A stretch of DNA of 64,000 nucleotides from Hyphomicrobiales bacterium. GTDB lineage: Bacteria; Pseudomonadota; Alphaproteobacteria; Rhizobiales; Rhizobiaceae. Location: contig UBXG01000026.1 in assembly GCA_900469475.1 (NCBI GenBank), positions 28,303-92,302 of the forward strand, given 5' to 3'. A program made the position numbers and the translations under genes. Positions within the stretch are counted from its first letter, which is position 1. Each line of letters begins with the position of its first letter. The notes beneath the pieces are model-generated. The model was not told the DNA's origin, made no database searches, and was given only the letters and a program-made list of their open reading frames with translations. Positions 9,200 through 17,811 of the stretch are shown piece by piece.

Positions 9200-9955
9200 A
9201 TGGTTGTCTTGCTCGAGAGCCTCGGTGTCTATGTCATTAACCTGGCCAGGTGTGTCGACAGGTGGAAAGCTATCCGTTCGCAGGCGCTCGCCCATGGTAT
9301 TCATATCACACGGGTTCCCGCAATCGACGGGCGTAACATCGCTCCGACGGACTACGTCGACGTCGATCACGCCAGCTTTTTCAAGCATGGAGGTAGACAA
9401 TTGCTGCCGGGCGAGTACGGCTGCTACCGAAGCCACCTGCGCGCCGTGGACATGTTCCTATCCAGCACATTCGAGGCATCCATCGTTATCGAGGACGACG
9501 TGGAAATCGTCGGCGATTTGCTGGAGCGGACCTTGCGGATACTTGCCGCGGTGCCGACTGCGGACATCGTCAAGCTGTTCAACCACAGAATCCGTGGGTT
9601 CCGGCGGGTCACCACGACGATTTCTGGAGATGAGATCGGCCGTTGTTTGCACGGTCCCCAGGGATCCGCTGCATGCTACATCGTCACCCGCAACGGCGCG
9701 CGCACGATTACCTCGGCGATGCGGACCATGATCCTCCCCTTTGATGTCGCCTTGGAACGTGGGTGGGACCACGGCGCCAATATTCTTACAGTGAGAGAAA
9801 ACATCGTCGAACTCAGCAAGCATAGTCAAGACACGCAGATCGGAACCAGAGCCGACTATAGGGCGATAAAATTCTCGGGGGCACGGCGATTACCGACGCA
9901 TGTTCTACGTGCGCTCGACTATTCGCGACGGATTAAATATGCGCTCGATATTTGA
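9200..9955 (+). CDS. Family 25 glycosyltransferase, second copy
   Basis: A 251-residue GT25 protein: VYVINLARCVDRWKAI at the N-terminus, RVPAIDGR, GEYGCYRSHLRAVD and IVIEDDVEI. It is only distantly similar to the preceding gene outside these motifs, so it is an old duplication or a separate acquisition rather than a recent copy. It begins 3 bases after the first GT25 stop with a GAGGT ribosome site, indicating coupled translation. Likely envelope glycan modification. Confidence 0.85.
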   Translation: MVVLLESLGVYVINLARCVDRWKAIRSQALAHGIHITRVPAIDGRNIAPTDYVDVDHASFFKHGGRQLLPGEYGCYRSHLRAVDMFLSSTFEASIVIEDDVEIVGDLLERTLRILAAVPTADIVKLFNHRIRGFRRVTTTISGDEIGRCLHGPQGSAACYIVTRNGARTITSAMRTMILPFDVALERGWDHGANILTVRENIVELSKHSQDTQIGTRADYRAIKFSGARRLPTHVLRALDYSRRIKYALDI

Positions 9956-10042
9956 CGAATACGCTGTGAACCGCGCTGCAGAGCGGAAGACGCGATCCAT
10001 CCGCTGCTTTTTTAAATTCGCATGTCTCTCGGACGGGCTGCA

Positions 10043-10056
10043 TTGAGGCGGATCAA
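10043..10056 (+). promoter_or_regulatory. FixK/FNR-type box upstream of the P-type ATPase
   Basis: TTGAGGCGGATCAA matches TTGA-N6-TCAA, with one half-site extended (ATCAA). The centre is about 90 bases before the ATG at 10139, leaving room for a start site near 10091. Confidence 0.7.
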
Positions 10057-10138
10057 TGTCTGTTCGATGGAAACGGTTCTAATCAGCTGATCGAAAGCAA
10101 TAGCATATCGGATACAAACTCAGCCACCGGAGCCAATC

Positions 10139-12073
10139 ATGACATTCTCCAGCGTGACCAGCACGGTAGTTTTCCTGCTAAAAACCAGTGGATCATCTTT
10201 GGTGCTGATTGCAGCATCCGGGCTTTTGGCAGGCATTACCTTCATATTGATCGACAACGTCGCGCTTGCCTCCCTTGTCTGGGCACTCGCCACCTTGCCG
10301 ATCCTGGGCGCGTTGTTGCTGCAGACCTTCCGTTCCTTGCGTCACGGCGATTTCGGGTTGGATATCGTCGCCGCCCTGTCAATGGGGTTCGCCCTTTCCT
10401 TTGGCGAAAGCCTCGCAGCCAACGTCGTCGCGCTGATGTATGCAGGTGGACAGATGCTGGAGGGATATGCGTCCGGCCGCGCTGCCCGTGAGATGACGCT
10501 ACTGATGGGACGAGTGGCACGAACTGCATTTCGCTATGTTGGCGATCGGTTGGAACTAACTCCTATCGAGAAGATAGTTGTTGGCGATCACATCATGATC
10601 CGCCATGGCGAAGTGCTGCCCGTCGATGGTGTTCTTCTGTCTCCCCGCGCTATTCTCGACGAGTCTGCGTTAACGGGAGAACCACTCCCTGTGGATCATC
10701 GGGCTGGTGAAGAGGTGTTAAGCGGCAGCGCATCGATCGGTCCCGTCTTTACCCTCAAGGCACTCCGCCCCGCCTCTGAAAGCACATATGCTGCGGTTGT
10801 GCGCCTCGTCGAGACGGCGCAGAAGAGCAAGGCGCCGATGGCGCGCCTTGCGGACCGCTATGGCCTGGCATTTTTGCTCATGACGGTAGCGATAGCGTTG
10901 ACGGCCTGGCTGCTGTCCGACGATCCGCGACGTGCTCTTGCCGTTCTCGTCATCGCCACGCCCTGCCCGCTTATCCTGGCCGTACCGGTCGCGCTCATGT
11001 CGGGTATCTCGCGCTGTGCCTCGATAGGATGCCTGGTGAAAGACGGTAGCGCCCTTGAAGCCTTAAGCCGCGTACGGGTTGCCGTCCTCGACAAGACCGG
11101 TACACTCACACGCGGCAAGCCCGAAATCGTGGCAGTCGGCTGTAGCGCTTGGATCGATAAGGACGAGTTGTTGCGTCTTGCCGCTTCGTTGGATCAAGCA
11201 TCGAGCCACGTCATGGCTGCCGCTTTGATCGCGGGAGCGCAGGAACGCAATCTGCGGCTCTCGCCACCAACCAATGTCGAGGAAGTTGGTGGAAGCGGGC
11301 TTGAAGGAATGGTTGACGGACGCCGCGTCGTGATCGGTGGTAGCAGCTTTGTGAAAAGCCGAAGTTCTCGAAACGCTTCCGAAGTCTTCGAAAATCATCA
11401 CCGATCTGGTGAAGCTGCGGTGACGGTCGCAATCGACGGCCTTGTCGCGGGAAATATCATCATGGCCGATCCGGTGCGCGCGGAGGCGATCAGCGTTCTG
11501 CAGCGATTGCGCAGTGCCGGAATTACGAAAATTGTTCTTGCCTCCGGCGATCGCCTGGATGTTGCCTCGCATGTCGGCAACATCCTCGGCATCGAACAGG
11601 TGCTCGGCGAACAGACACCGGCTTCAAAAGTGGAGGCCGTTATCGCGGCGAAAAGCTTCGGTCCGGTGATGATGGTGGGCGACGGCGTCAACGATGCACC
11701 GGCACTTGCGGCGGCCGACGTAGGTGTTGCATTAGGCGCGCGCGGGGCGGCGGCCTCTTCGGAAGCGGCAAACATCGTACTGCTCGTGGACCGGCTCGAT
11801 CCTTTGGCAACCGCCCTGGTTGTCGCCCGCCGGGCCGTTGCGATCGCTCGCCAGAGCGTGGTCGCGGGACTTGGCCTTTCAGTTGCCGGCATGATCGCCG
11901 CGGCATTCGGCTATTTGCCGCCGCTGCACGGCGCTTTGCTTCAGGAAGTCATCGATGTCGCAGTTATCTTGAATGCATTGCGTGCCCTTGGGCCGTCCAA
12001 ATCGGAGGGCGGCCCATACAGCCAGTTCGCGAGTATAGCGACCAGACCTGCCTCCAAGACGCAATTATCCTGA
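10139..12073 (+). CDS. P1B-type heavy-metal-translocating ATPase
   Basis: A 644-residue membrane ATPase that exports or imports a transition metal. There is no N-terminal metal-binding domain; membrane helices start at about residue 15. Seen in order: actuator motif LTGEP (178-182), the metal-site helix TPCP (274-277), the phosphorylation site D318 in DKTGTLT, the nucleotide domain with SSHVMA around H357 where most relatives have a His-Pro pair, the hinge GDGVNDAP (514-521), and a last-helix QEVID (602-606). TPCP plus QE..D recalls the small P1B-5-like group (for example rhizobial Nia), but without the C-terminal hemerythrin domain; metal specificity is uncertain. It is preceded by a FixK-type box, so it should rise under low oxygen. 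Confidence 0.93.
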   Translation: MTFSSVTSTVVFLLKTSGSSLVLIAASGLLAGITFILIDNVALASLVWALATLPILGALLLQTFRSLRHGDFGLDIVAALSMGFALSFGESLAANVVALMYAGGQMLEGYASGRAAREMTLLMGRVARTAFRYVGDRLELTPIEKIVVGDHIMIRHGEVLPVDGVLLSPRAILDESALTGEPLPVDHRAGEEVLSGSASIGPVFTLKALRPASESTYAAVVRLVETAQKSKAPMARLADRYGLAFLLMTVAIALTAWLLSDDPRRALAVLVIATPCPLILAVPVALMSGISRCASIGCLVKDGSALEALSRVRVAVLDKTGTLTRGKPEIVAVGCSAWIDKDELLRLAASLDQASSHVMAAALIAGAQERNLRLSPPTNVEEVGGSGLEGMVDGRRVVIGGSSFVKSRSSRNASEVFENHHRSGEAAVTVAIDGLVAGNIIMADPVRAEAISVLQRLRSAGITKIVLASGDRLDVASHVGNILGIEQVLGEQTPASKVEAVIAAKSFGPVMMVGDGVNDAPALAAADVGVALGARGAAASSEAANIVLLVDRLDPLATALVVARRAVAIARQSVVAGLGLSVAGMIAAAFGYLPPLHGALLQEVIDVAVILNALRALGPSKSEGGPYSQFASIATRPASKTQLS

Positions 12074-12137
12074 AGCGCAGATCGCCGGATCACATCACGA
12101 CGTCGCTCTGCGTCTGGTCGGGAAGATCCTTCCCTCA

Positions 12138-12151
12138 TTGATTCTGATCAA
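12138..12151 (+). promoter_or_regulatory. FixK/FNR-type box upstream of the 12214 gene cluster
   Basis: TTGATTCTGATCAA is a complete TTGAT-N4-ATCAA anaerobox. Its centre is about 70 bases before the ATG at 12214, so a start site near 12186 would serve 12214 and probably the CBS-BON and Nramp genes behind it. Confidence 0.8.
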
Positions 12152-12213
12152 TGCCGCGGCGGCGAATATCCGCAGACTGCCTTCTGCAACCAAACCCATG
12201 AAGGAACAAACCA

Positions 12214-12525
12214 ATGCTGAGAGCCAAACGCGACAGCCTGGGCGGTGCAGCCTCTAAAGCCATTCCCTCCCTCGGCGAGGTGGAAGGCCGCATGATGGTT
12301 CTTGAACTCATCGCGCTGACGGCGCTCACCCGTCTGATACGTCTTCACGACATCGGCGAGAGAGTAGATCTCATCAACGCAATGCGGCACGCCATCGATC
12401 GCAAATGCCATGACGCCAGACTGTGTGGAACCGACACGAAGTCCGCTGAGGAATATGCGGAAGAATTACTGGCCTCGGCCCAAGAGCAGGCGATCGTTCT
12501 GGAATCAATCCGAAACGATGCCTGA
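12214..12525 (+). CDS. Hypothetical 103-residue protein, first gene of a FixK-controlled unit
   Basis: A small soluble protein of mainly helical, charged composition (LGEVEGRMMVLELIALTALT, AEEYAEELLASAQEQAIVLE). I recognise no family. An AAGGAA ribosome site precedes the ATG, and a perfect anaerobox stands at activating distance. The CBS-BON gene follows after 91 bases on the same strand. It is probably a real low-oxygen-induced gene of unknown role. Confidence 0.65.
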   Translation: MLRAKRDSLGGAASKAIPSLGEVEGRMMVLELIALTALTRLIRLHDIGERVDLINAMRHAIDRKCHDARLCGTDTKSAEEYAEELLASAQEQAIVLESIRNDA

Positions 12526-12616
12526 GGACGGCATCGAGCGGCTTCTGGCGTGCCTGCGATTCTATGGGCGCCGCAATAGCGGGAATAATCAACGCAAGTG
12601 AAGATGGAGAGCTGTC

Positions 12617-13315
12617 GTGCAAGCCAAAGACATCATGACACGGAATGTCATCACAGCCACGCCGACGATGAGCGTCCGAAACGCGGCGCTGCTCTTGCGC
12701 GCCAATGATATCAGCGGTCTTCCTGTGATTGACGACGATGGCGCGGTCTGCGGCATCCTGACCGAAGGGGATCTCATGCGACGCGTCGGCGACAATTGGG
12801 CGTCGTCGGCCAAAGACCTGCTAGATGATCGGCATGGTTTGAACACTTACATTCAAATCTACGGCTGGTCGGTTGGCGAGGCGATGCACCGCGAGGTTAT
12901 CAGCGTAACCCCCGAAACGGATGTCGGGCGGATTGGTAACCTGATGCTGTCCCACAAAATCAGGCGAGTTCCGGTCATTAGCAACCGTCGTCTTGTCGGT
13001 ATTGTCAGTCGATGCGATTTAATCAATCTGGTCATCGACGCGCCTGGTCGACACGTCGCTAAGGGCGATGACGCCATAAAGCTCGCCATCAAGACCCGGC
13101 TGGCCGCAGATCTTGGAATTGGTAGCAATAAGGTCGACGTCATCGTCAAAGACGGCCAGGTACAAGTGCAGGGATTCCTTGAGTCCAATATCCAACAAAA
13201 GGCGATCCGAACGCTTGTGGAGGGAATTCGAGGAATCAATGGATATGTCGATCGGACAACGCTCCTGCCTTCGGACACCGTCAGCGTTTCAACGACGCGA
13301 GACCGTGGCCAATGA
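12617..13315 (+). CDS. CBS-pair plus BON domain protein
   Basis: A 232-residue protein starting with GTG at 12617 (GAGAG upstream). Two CBS motifs (about 4-60 and 90-145; DIMTRNVITATP, AMHREVISVTPETDV) form a Bateman module that normally binds adenine nucleotides, and a BON domain occupies about 150-220. The last 4 bases overlap the start of the Nramp-family gene, so the two are coupled. A second protein of the same design is encoded at 14852. In related bacteria such CBS-BON proteins are stress or hypoxia responders; the partner is unknown. Confidence 0.9.
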   Translation: MQAKDIMTRNVITATPTMSVRNAALLLRANDISGLPVIDDDGAVCGILTEGDLMRRVGDNWASSAKDLLDDRHGLNTYIQIYGWSVGEAMHREVISVTPETDVGRIGNLMLSHKIRRVPVISNRRLVGIVSRCDLINLVIDAPGRHVAKGDDAIKLAIKTRLAADLGIGSNKVDVIVKDGQVQVQGFLESNIQQKAIRTLVEGIRGINGYVDRTTLLPSDTVSVSTTRDRGQ

Positions 13316-14628
13316 GTCAGGAACTCGTCACTATTGGACAATCCTCGTGGCGATCGCGATTGTCTGGTCGTCTAGCTCGCCTGCGACAGCACCCACTCGC
13401 GAGCGTGGGTCCAGGCCTGATCACCGGCGTCGCCGACGATGATCCAAGCGGCATCGCCACTTACTCCCAGGCGGGAGCGCAATTTGGCCTGAACATGCTC
13501 TGGACAATGCCGGTGTCATTTCCAATGATGGCGGTCGTCCAAGCGACCTGTGCACGGATCGGACGTGTGACCGGACAGGGCCTGGCGGCGAACATAAAGA
13601 CCGCATTTCCACCGGTGGTCCTCTATGCCGTCGTTTTCTCGCTCCTGATCGCCAATATTCTGAATATCGCCGCCGATGTTGCCGCGATGGGCGAGGTCGC
13701 GGAGCTGGTGACGGGCTTCAATCGGCACCTGATGACAATGTTCTTCGTCTTTGGGACGCTCGCGCTTCAGGTCTTCATCCCATATCACCGCTATGTCGCG
13801 TTCCTGAAGTGGCTGACGATTTCGCTCCTGGCCTATGCTGCGGTCCTCTTCACCGTCCATATCGACTGGCGGCAAGTTGCCTTGAGGACGATATGGCCGA
13901 CGATCACTCCAACGCCGACCTATGCTGCGGTCGTCGTCGGCGTCTTTGGGACGACGATCAGTCCTTACCTCTTCTTCTGGCAGGCATCGGAAGAGGTGGA
14001 GGATATGAATGCCGCTCCCGATTCAATGCCTTTGTCCAGAGACAGTGCGAGAGCCCCCAAGGAACTTCGCCGTATTGGCTGGGATACATGGAGTGGCATG
14101 CTCTACTCCAATCTCACGGCTTTCTTCATCATATTGGCGACCGCCGTGACGCTCAATGTCGCCGGCATCACGCAGATCGACACGGCCGCGCAAGCAGCAA
14201 GCGCACTGCGGCCGCTGGCCGGACCCTTTGCCGCACTTATCTTCGCGCTCGGAATTCTAGGCGTCGGTCTCATCGGCGTGCCCGTTCTCGCGGGCTCCGC
14301 CGGCTATGCACTTGCCGAGGCCATGGGATGGAAATTCGGCCTGGAGCGCAGTCCAAATGACGCGCGGGGTTTTTACAGCGTAATCGCCATAAGTGTGCTG
14401 CTGGCGCTGATCATTCAGTATTCGCCGATCACCCCGATGAACGCATTGTTCTGGAGCGCTGTTATAAATGGTTTGCTCGCCGTCCCGCTGATTGCCGTCA
14501 TTCTGTTGCTGGCGTCAAACCGCAAGATCATGGGTCCATACACGATCGGGAAAGGGGCCGCATGCATCGGCTGGGCCACGGTCGCGTCGATGGCGGTCGC
14601 CGCCGGGATGATGTTCGTCCCACAGTAG
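13312..14628 (+). CDS. Nramp-family transporter relative
   Basis: A 438-residue polytopic protein of the natural-resistance-associated macrophage protein family, with about 11 membrane helices. The first-helix motif is DDDPSGIATYSQAG where metal-transporting Nramps have DPGN, and the sixth-helix region reads FWQASEEVED instead of the usual MPH-containing motif. These changes place it among the Nramp-related transporters whose substrate cannot be assumed to be Mn or Fe. It is translationally coupled to the CBS-BON gene upstream, which suggests that the Bateman module regulates or senses with it. Transcription probably comes from the anaerobox at 12138. Confidence 0.88.
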   Translation: MSQELVTIGQSSWRSRLSGRLARLRQHPLASVGPGLITGVADDDPSGIATYSQAGAQFGLNMLWTMPVSFPMMAVVQATCARIGRVTGQGLAANIKTAFPPVVLYAVVFSLLIANILNIAADVAAMGEVAELVTGFNRHLMTMFFVFGTLALQVFIPYHRYVAFLKWLTISLLAYAAVLFTVHIDWRQVALRTIWPTITPTPTYAAVVVGVFGTTISPYLFFWQASEEVEDMNAAPDSMPLSRDSARAPKELRRIGWDTWSGMLYSNLTAFFIILATAVTLNVAGITQIDTAAQAASALRPLAGPFAALIFALGILGVGLIGVPVLAGSAGYALAEAMGWKFGLERSPNDARGFYSVIAISVLLALIIQYSPITPMNALFWSAVINGLLAVPLIAVILLLASNRKIMGPYTIGKGAACIGWATVASMAVAAGMMFVPQ

Positions 14629-14742
14629 CCTTCTAGCGAAACTCTCTAGCTTTGGCCGACTGAAGTTGCCGGGCATCTTTCAAACAGGTGGTCCATTGTC
14701 CCACGACACGGCTTGTCGATGATCGCAACTAGCCTCGCTCAT

Positions 14743-14756
14743 TTGATGTCGATCAA
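14743..14756 (+). promoter_or_regulatory. FixK/FNR-type box upstream of the second CBS-BON gene
   Basis: TTGATGTCGATCAA is a complete TTGAT-N4-ATCAA palindrome with its centre about 102 bases before the ATG at 14852. Confidence 0.8.
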
Positions 14757-14851
14757 AGCATGGCAGTCGTGTGGTCTGTAACCTTCTCGGTATGGAACAT
14801 ACCCAAACCCCTATCGGCGCCACAAACCAAACCCATCGCCGGGAGACGACC

Positions 14852-15565
14852 ATGCTCATTCAAGAAATCATGAACGCACCAGCTATCACCGTAAGTCCCA
14901 AAACATCTGTCGTGGATGCGGCGACAATAATGCTCGACCGTCACGTCAGCGGTCTTCCAGTCGTTGATGCCGGCGGAAACATTGTCGGCATTGTCAGCGA
15001 AGGCGATTTCCTTCGCCGCTCGGAATTGCAGACGGAGCGCAAGCGATCCTGGCTGCTCGAGTTTCTGACGAGCCCCGGCAAGCTTGCTGATGAGTATGTT
15101 CTTTCACATGGCCGCAACGTTGAAGAAGTGATGACGTCGGAGGTTGTCACTATTGCTCCCAATGCCACGCTCGCCGTTGCCGTCGACCTGATGGAAAAGC
15201 ATGGGATCAAGCGCTTGCCTGTCGTCGTCCAAGGCAAAGTGATCGGGATGGTCTGCCGATCAGACCTGTTGCGGGCGCTGGCGAACATGCTGCCAAAGAA
15301 GAAGGTTCAGGCCAGCGACGATCAGATCGCCGAGGCGGTCATTGCCGAGCTCGCCCATCAGAGCTGGAGCCAAAATGGCTTCATAAAAGTCAGCGTTCAG
15401 AACGGCGTTGTCGAATTGTCCGGCACTATCTTCGACGAAAGAGAGCGACTGGCAGCCAAGGTTGCAGCGGAGAATGTGCCTGGCGTCAAGTCCGTTACCG
15501 ACCAGATCACATGGATCGATCCCTATCTCGGTGTTGCCATGCCAGCGCCGAGTGAAGCGGTCTGA
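14852..15565 (+). CDS. CBS-pair plus BON domain protein, second copy
   Basis: A 237-residue protein with two CBS motifs (about 3-60 and 92-148) and a C-terminal BON domain (about 158-225; VSVQNGVVELSGTIFDE). The ATG at 14852 is chosen over the longer frame from 14771 because it has a GGGAG ribosome site and starts like its paralogue. It has its own anaerobox. The two CBS-BON proteins share layout but differ clearly in sequence. Confidence 0.9.
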   Translation: MLIQEIMNAPAITVSPKTSVVDAATIMLDRHVSGLPVVDAGGNIVGIVSEGDFLRRSELQTERKRSWLLEFLTSPGKLADEYVLSHGRNVEEVMTSEVVTIAPNATLAVAVDLMEKHGIKRLPVVVQGKVIGMVCRSDLLRALANMLPKKKVQASDDQIAEAVIAELAHQSWSQNGFIKVSVQNGVVELSGTIFDERERLAAKVAAENVPGVKSVTDQITWIDPYLGVAMPAPSEAV

Positions 15566-15754
15566 ACAACGCAATCGCCGTAGGCGCAAGAAAAGACGAT
15601 ATGGCGGGGCGGCGAACGACTGGCTCGATGCCCAGTTTTGACCGCCATCTGGATTCCTCAGACAGCTCAAAACTAGCTGCTGGCGACGACCGAGCTTTTC
15701 CCGCACTGGCGGAGACCCTGCCTGGCAAGACCCGTCTCTCATAGCTTCTCGAAG

Positions 15755-15768
15755 TTGACCTAGGTCAA
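15755..15768 (+). promoter_or_regulatory. FixK/FNR-type box upstream of cydDCABX
   Basis: TTGACCTAGGTCAA is a perfect 14-base palindrome of the TTGA-N6-TCAA class. It lies 283 bases before the cydD start codon, with no other gene between. Confidence 0.7.
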
Positions 15769-15848
15769 AGCTGAAGCGTCACAGGCAGATTACTAAACGT
15801 CGAGTTCACCGTGCAGACAGTCCAGACCAACCCAAAAATCTGGCACCG

Positions 15849-15896
15849 AATGAAGTGAATTTAGAATTGCCTAATGAAGTGCATTTAGAATTGTCT
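15849..15896 (+). repeat. Two tandem 24-base repeats with an Irr/ICE-like inverted repeat
   Basis: Two adjacent 24-base units (15849-15872, 15873-15896) differ at only two positions. The second unit plus two following bases contains TTTAGAATTGTCTAAA (15883-15898), a 6+6 inverted repeat; the first has a degenerate version. The half-site resembles the iron-control element bound by Irr in rhizobia as I recall it, but the spacing is not exact. It lies between the anaerobox and cydD. Confidence 0.5.
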
Positions 15897-16050
15897 AAAG
15901 TCACTGAAGCGACGGAAATCATCATGAGCCTTGCGCCTGTCGTCCAATCTTGCCCCGCTCATCTCGGGCTTGTCGAGGTAGCTAAGACGCGCGTCGTTTG
16001 CTCGGTCGCAAGCCCATGACCGCCAACCCCATCGATAAGAGGCAGGCACG

Positions 16051-17811
16051 ATGACCACCGCATTCTTCGATACGGGATCGGAAGTCAGACGAGAAGCGGA
16101 GACCGACGTCACCGACAGCTCAATCCAACCGTCTTCCCCAAAAGACCGGTCGCCAAGAACAACGCGCGCCAAATTGTCACCTGCCGCTCTCGTGCAAACG
16201 CTGGCGTCACTCCTGTGGATTCCCCAAGCAGCCTTGCTTGCCAGTGGAATAGGCGTGATCGCTGACAGACATGGCCTAACGGCAACGGCGATACCGGCGC
16301 TGTTCGTCTTCCTCCTTGGCGCCTTGCGTGCCGGACTGGATTCCTTGGGCGGACGTTTGGCCTTTCAAGCCGCGCGCGCAGAACTGAGCCGGCGGCGCGA
16401 GATTGCCGCTACAGCACTCGCCGCCCGATCGCCACTAGACAGCGATCGTCCAGCGTCCGGTTTTGCCGCAAGCCTCATCGCCGAGCAGGCTGAAACCATC
16501 GTACCCTATCTCGCTCGCTTTCGACCGGCACGGCTGAAAGCAAGTGCCGTCCCACTGGTCATCCTCATCTGCATTGCACCGGTCTCCTGGCTTGCAGCCC
16601 TCATTCTGCTCTTTACGGCGCCACTGATCCCCGTGTTCATGGCCTTGATCGGCTGGCAAGCCAAGGCTGCAAGCGAAAAGCAACTGGCCGAGACCGGCGG
16701 GCTCAATGCTTTTCTCCTCGACCGGCTGCGCGGCCTTGCCACTATTCGCGCGCTCGGCGCCATCGATCGCACCGCTTTACGAGTGCGGGCTGATGCAGAA
16801 CAGCTCAAGATGCGAACCATGGCTGTGCTCAAGATAGCCTTTCTATCCTCGGCAGTCCTGGAGTTGTTTGCCGCACTGGGCGTTGCGGCAATGGCCGTCT
16901 ATGTCGGCTTCAATCTGCTCGGCGCAATCGATGTTGGCACGTGGTCCGGGAGATTGAGCCTGACGCAAGGTCTGTTCATTCTGCTGCTGGCTCCGAGCTT
17001 CTTCGAGCCTCTGCGAGAACTATCGGCAGTCTGGCACGACCGGGCAGCCGGAGAGGCAGCCCTGGACGCTCTCGATGCACTATCCAGCACTGGCATGACG
17101 TTGCCGGGCTGGCGCGATGAAAGGGTGGCGGAAACCAGCCGTGATCGTACGTTGCCGTCAATCAATGTCGATCGGCTCTGCTTCCGGCACCAGCCCGGAC
17201 AAATGCCTGTTTTCGACGGTTTCGGCCTGGCGATCGCAGCCGGTGAGCACCTAGCTCTCCTGGGAGAAAGCGGTGCGGGCAAGACGACCATGTTGTCGCT
17301 GATTGCTGGTCTTGTTTGTTCAGAGAGCGGCACGATCCATGTCGGCGGGCAGCGACTTAATGATATTTCCGCGTCCGCACTGCGACGGCGCATGGCGTGG
17401 ATCGGTCAACGGCCGCATATTTTTGCCGGCACGATGACCAGCAACATCACGCTCGGCCGACCCGAAGTCAGCCCGCGCGCGGTACAACAAGCGATTGACC
17501 TTGCCCATCTGCGGCGAACTGTGACCCAGCACGGCGCCATGTCCATTGGCGAAGGCGGAGCAGGCCTGTCCGGCGGCGAGGCGCTCAGATTGGCGATTGC
17601 CCGTGCCGCCGCCACCCCGCATGTCGACATCATCCTCGCGGACGAGCCGACCGCGCATCTCGACACTGAAACCGCACGTGAAGTCACCGATGCATTGTTG
17701 GCAATCGCTCGCGGACGGACACTCGTTGTTGCCACACATGACCCGGTTCTGGCCGCAAGGATGGGCCGGATCATCCATATCGACGCATCGGTCCGGGAGG
17801 AAGCGGCATGA
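16051..17811 (+). CDS. cydD: CydD, subunit of the glutathione/cysteine ABC exporter needed for cytochrome bd
   Basis: A 586-residue half-transporter: a membrane domain (about 45-340) and an ABC ATPase (about 365-580) with Walker A GESGAGKTT, signature LSGGE and Walker B IILADEP, then the H-loop ATHD. The first 40 residues are polar and variable. CydDC exports reduced thiols (or heme-related ligands) to the periplasm and is required to assemble cytochrome bd. It overlaps cydC by 4 bases (ATGA) and heads the operon cydD-cydC-cydA-cydB-cydX. An AGAGGCAGG ribosome site precedes the start. Control is likely by FixK through the box at 15755. Confidence 0.95.
   Translation: MTTAFFDTGSEVRREAETDVTDSSIQPSSPKDRSPRTTRAKLSPAALVQTLASLLWIPQAALLASGIGVIADRHGLTATAIPALFVFLLGALRAGLDSLGGRLAFQAARAELSRRREIAATALAARSPLDSDRPASGFAASLIAEQAETIVPYLARFRPARLKASAVPLVILICIAPVSWLAALILLFTAPLIPVFMALIGWQAKAASEKQLAETGGLNAFLLDRLRGLATIRALGAIDRTALRVRADAEQLKMRTMAVLKIAFLSSAVLELFAALGVAAMAVYVGFNLLGAIDVGTWSGRLSLTQGLFILLLAPSFFEPLRELSAVWHDRAAGEAALDALDALSSTGMTLPGWRDERVAETSRDRTLPSINVDRLCFRHQPGQMPVFDGFGLAIAAGEHLALLGESGAGKTTMLSLIAGLVCSESGTIHVGGQRLNDISASALRRRMAWIGQRPHIFAGTMTSNITLGRPEVSPRAVQQAIDLAHLRRTVTQHGAMSIGEGGAGLSGGEALRLAIARAAATPHVDIILADEPTAHLDTETAREVTDALLAIARGRTLVVATHDPVLAARMGRIIHIDASVREEAA

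Larger units (their letters stand above)
15566..16050. other. 485-base intergenic region ahead of cydD
   Basis: No gene is seen. It contains a perfect TTGA-N6-TCAA box (15755-15768) and, 80 bases further, a tandem repeat carrying a TTTAGA/TCTAAA inverted repeat. If the box activates at the usual spacing, the cydD transcript has an unusually long leader of roughly 250 bases that includes the repeats. Confidence 0.6.
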
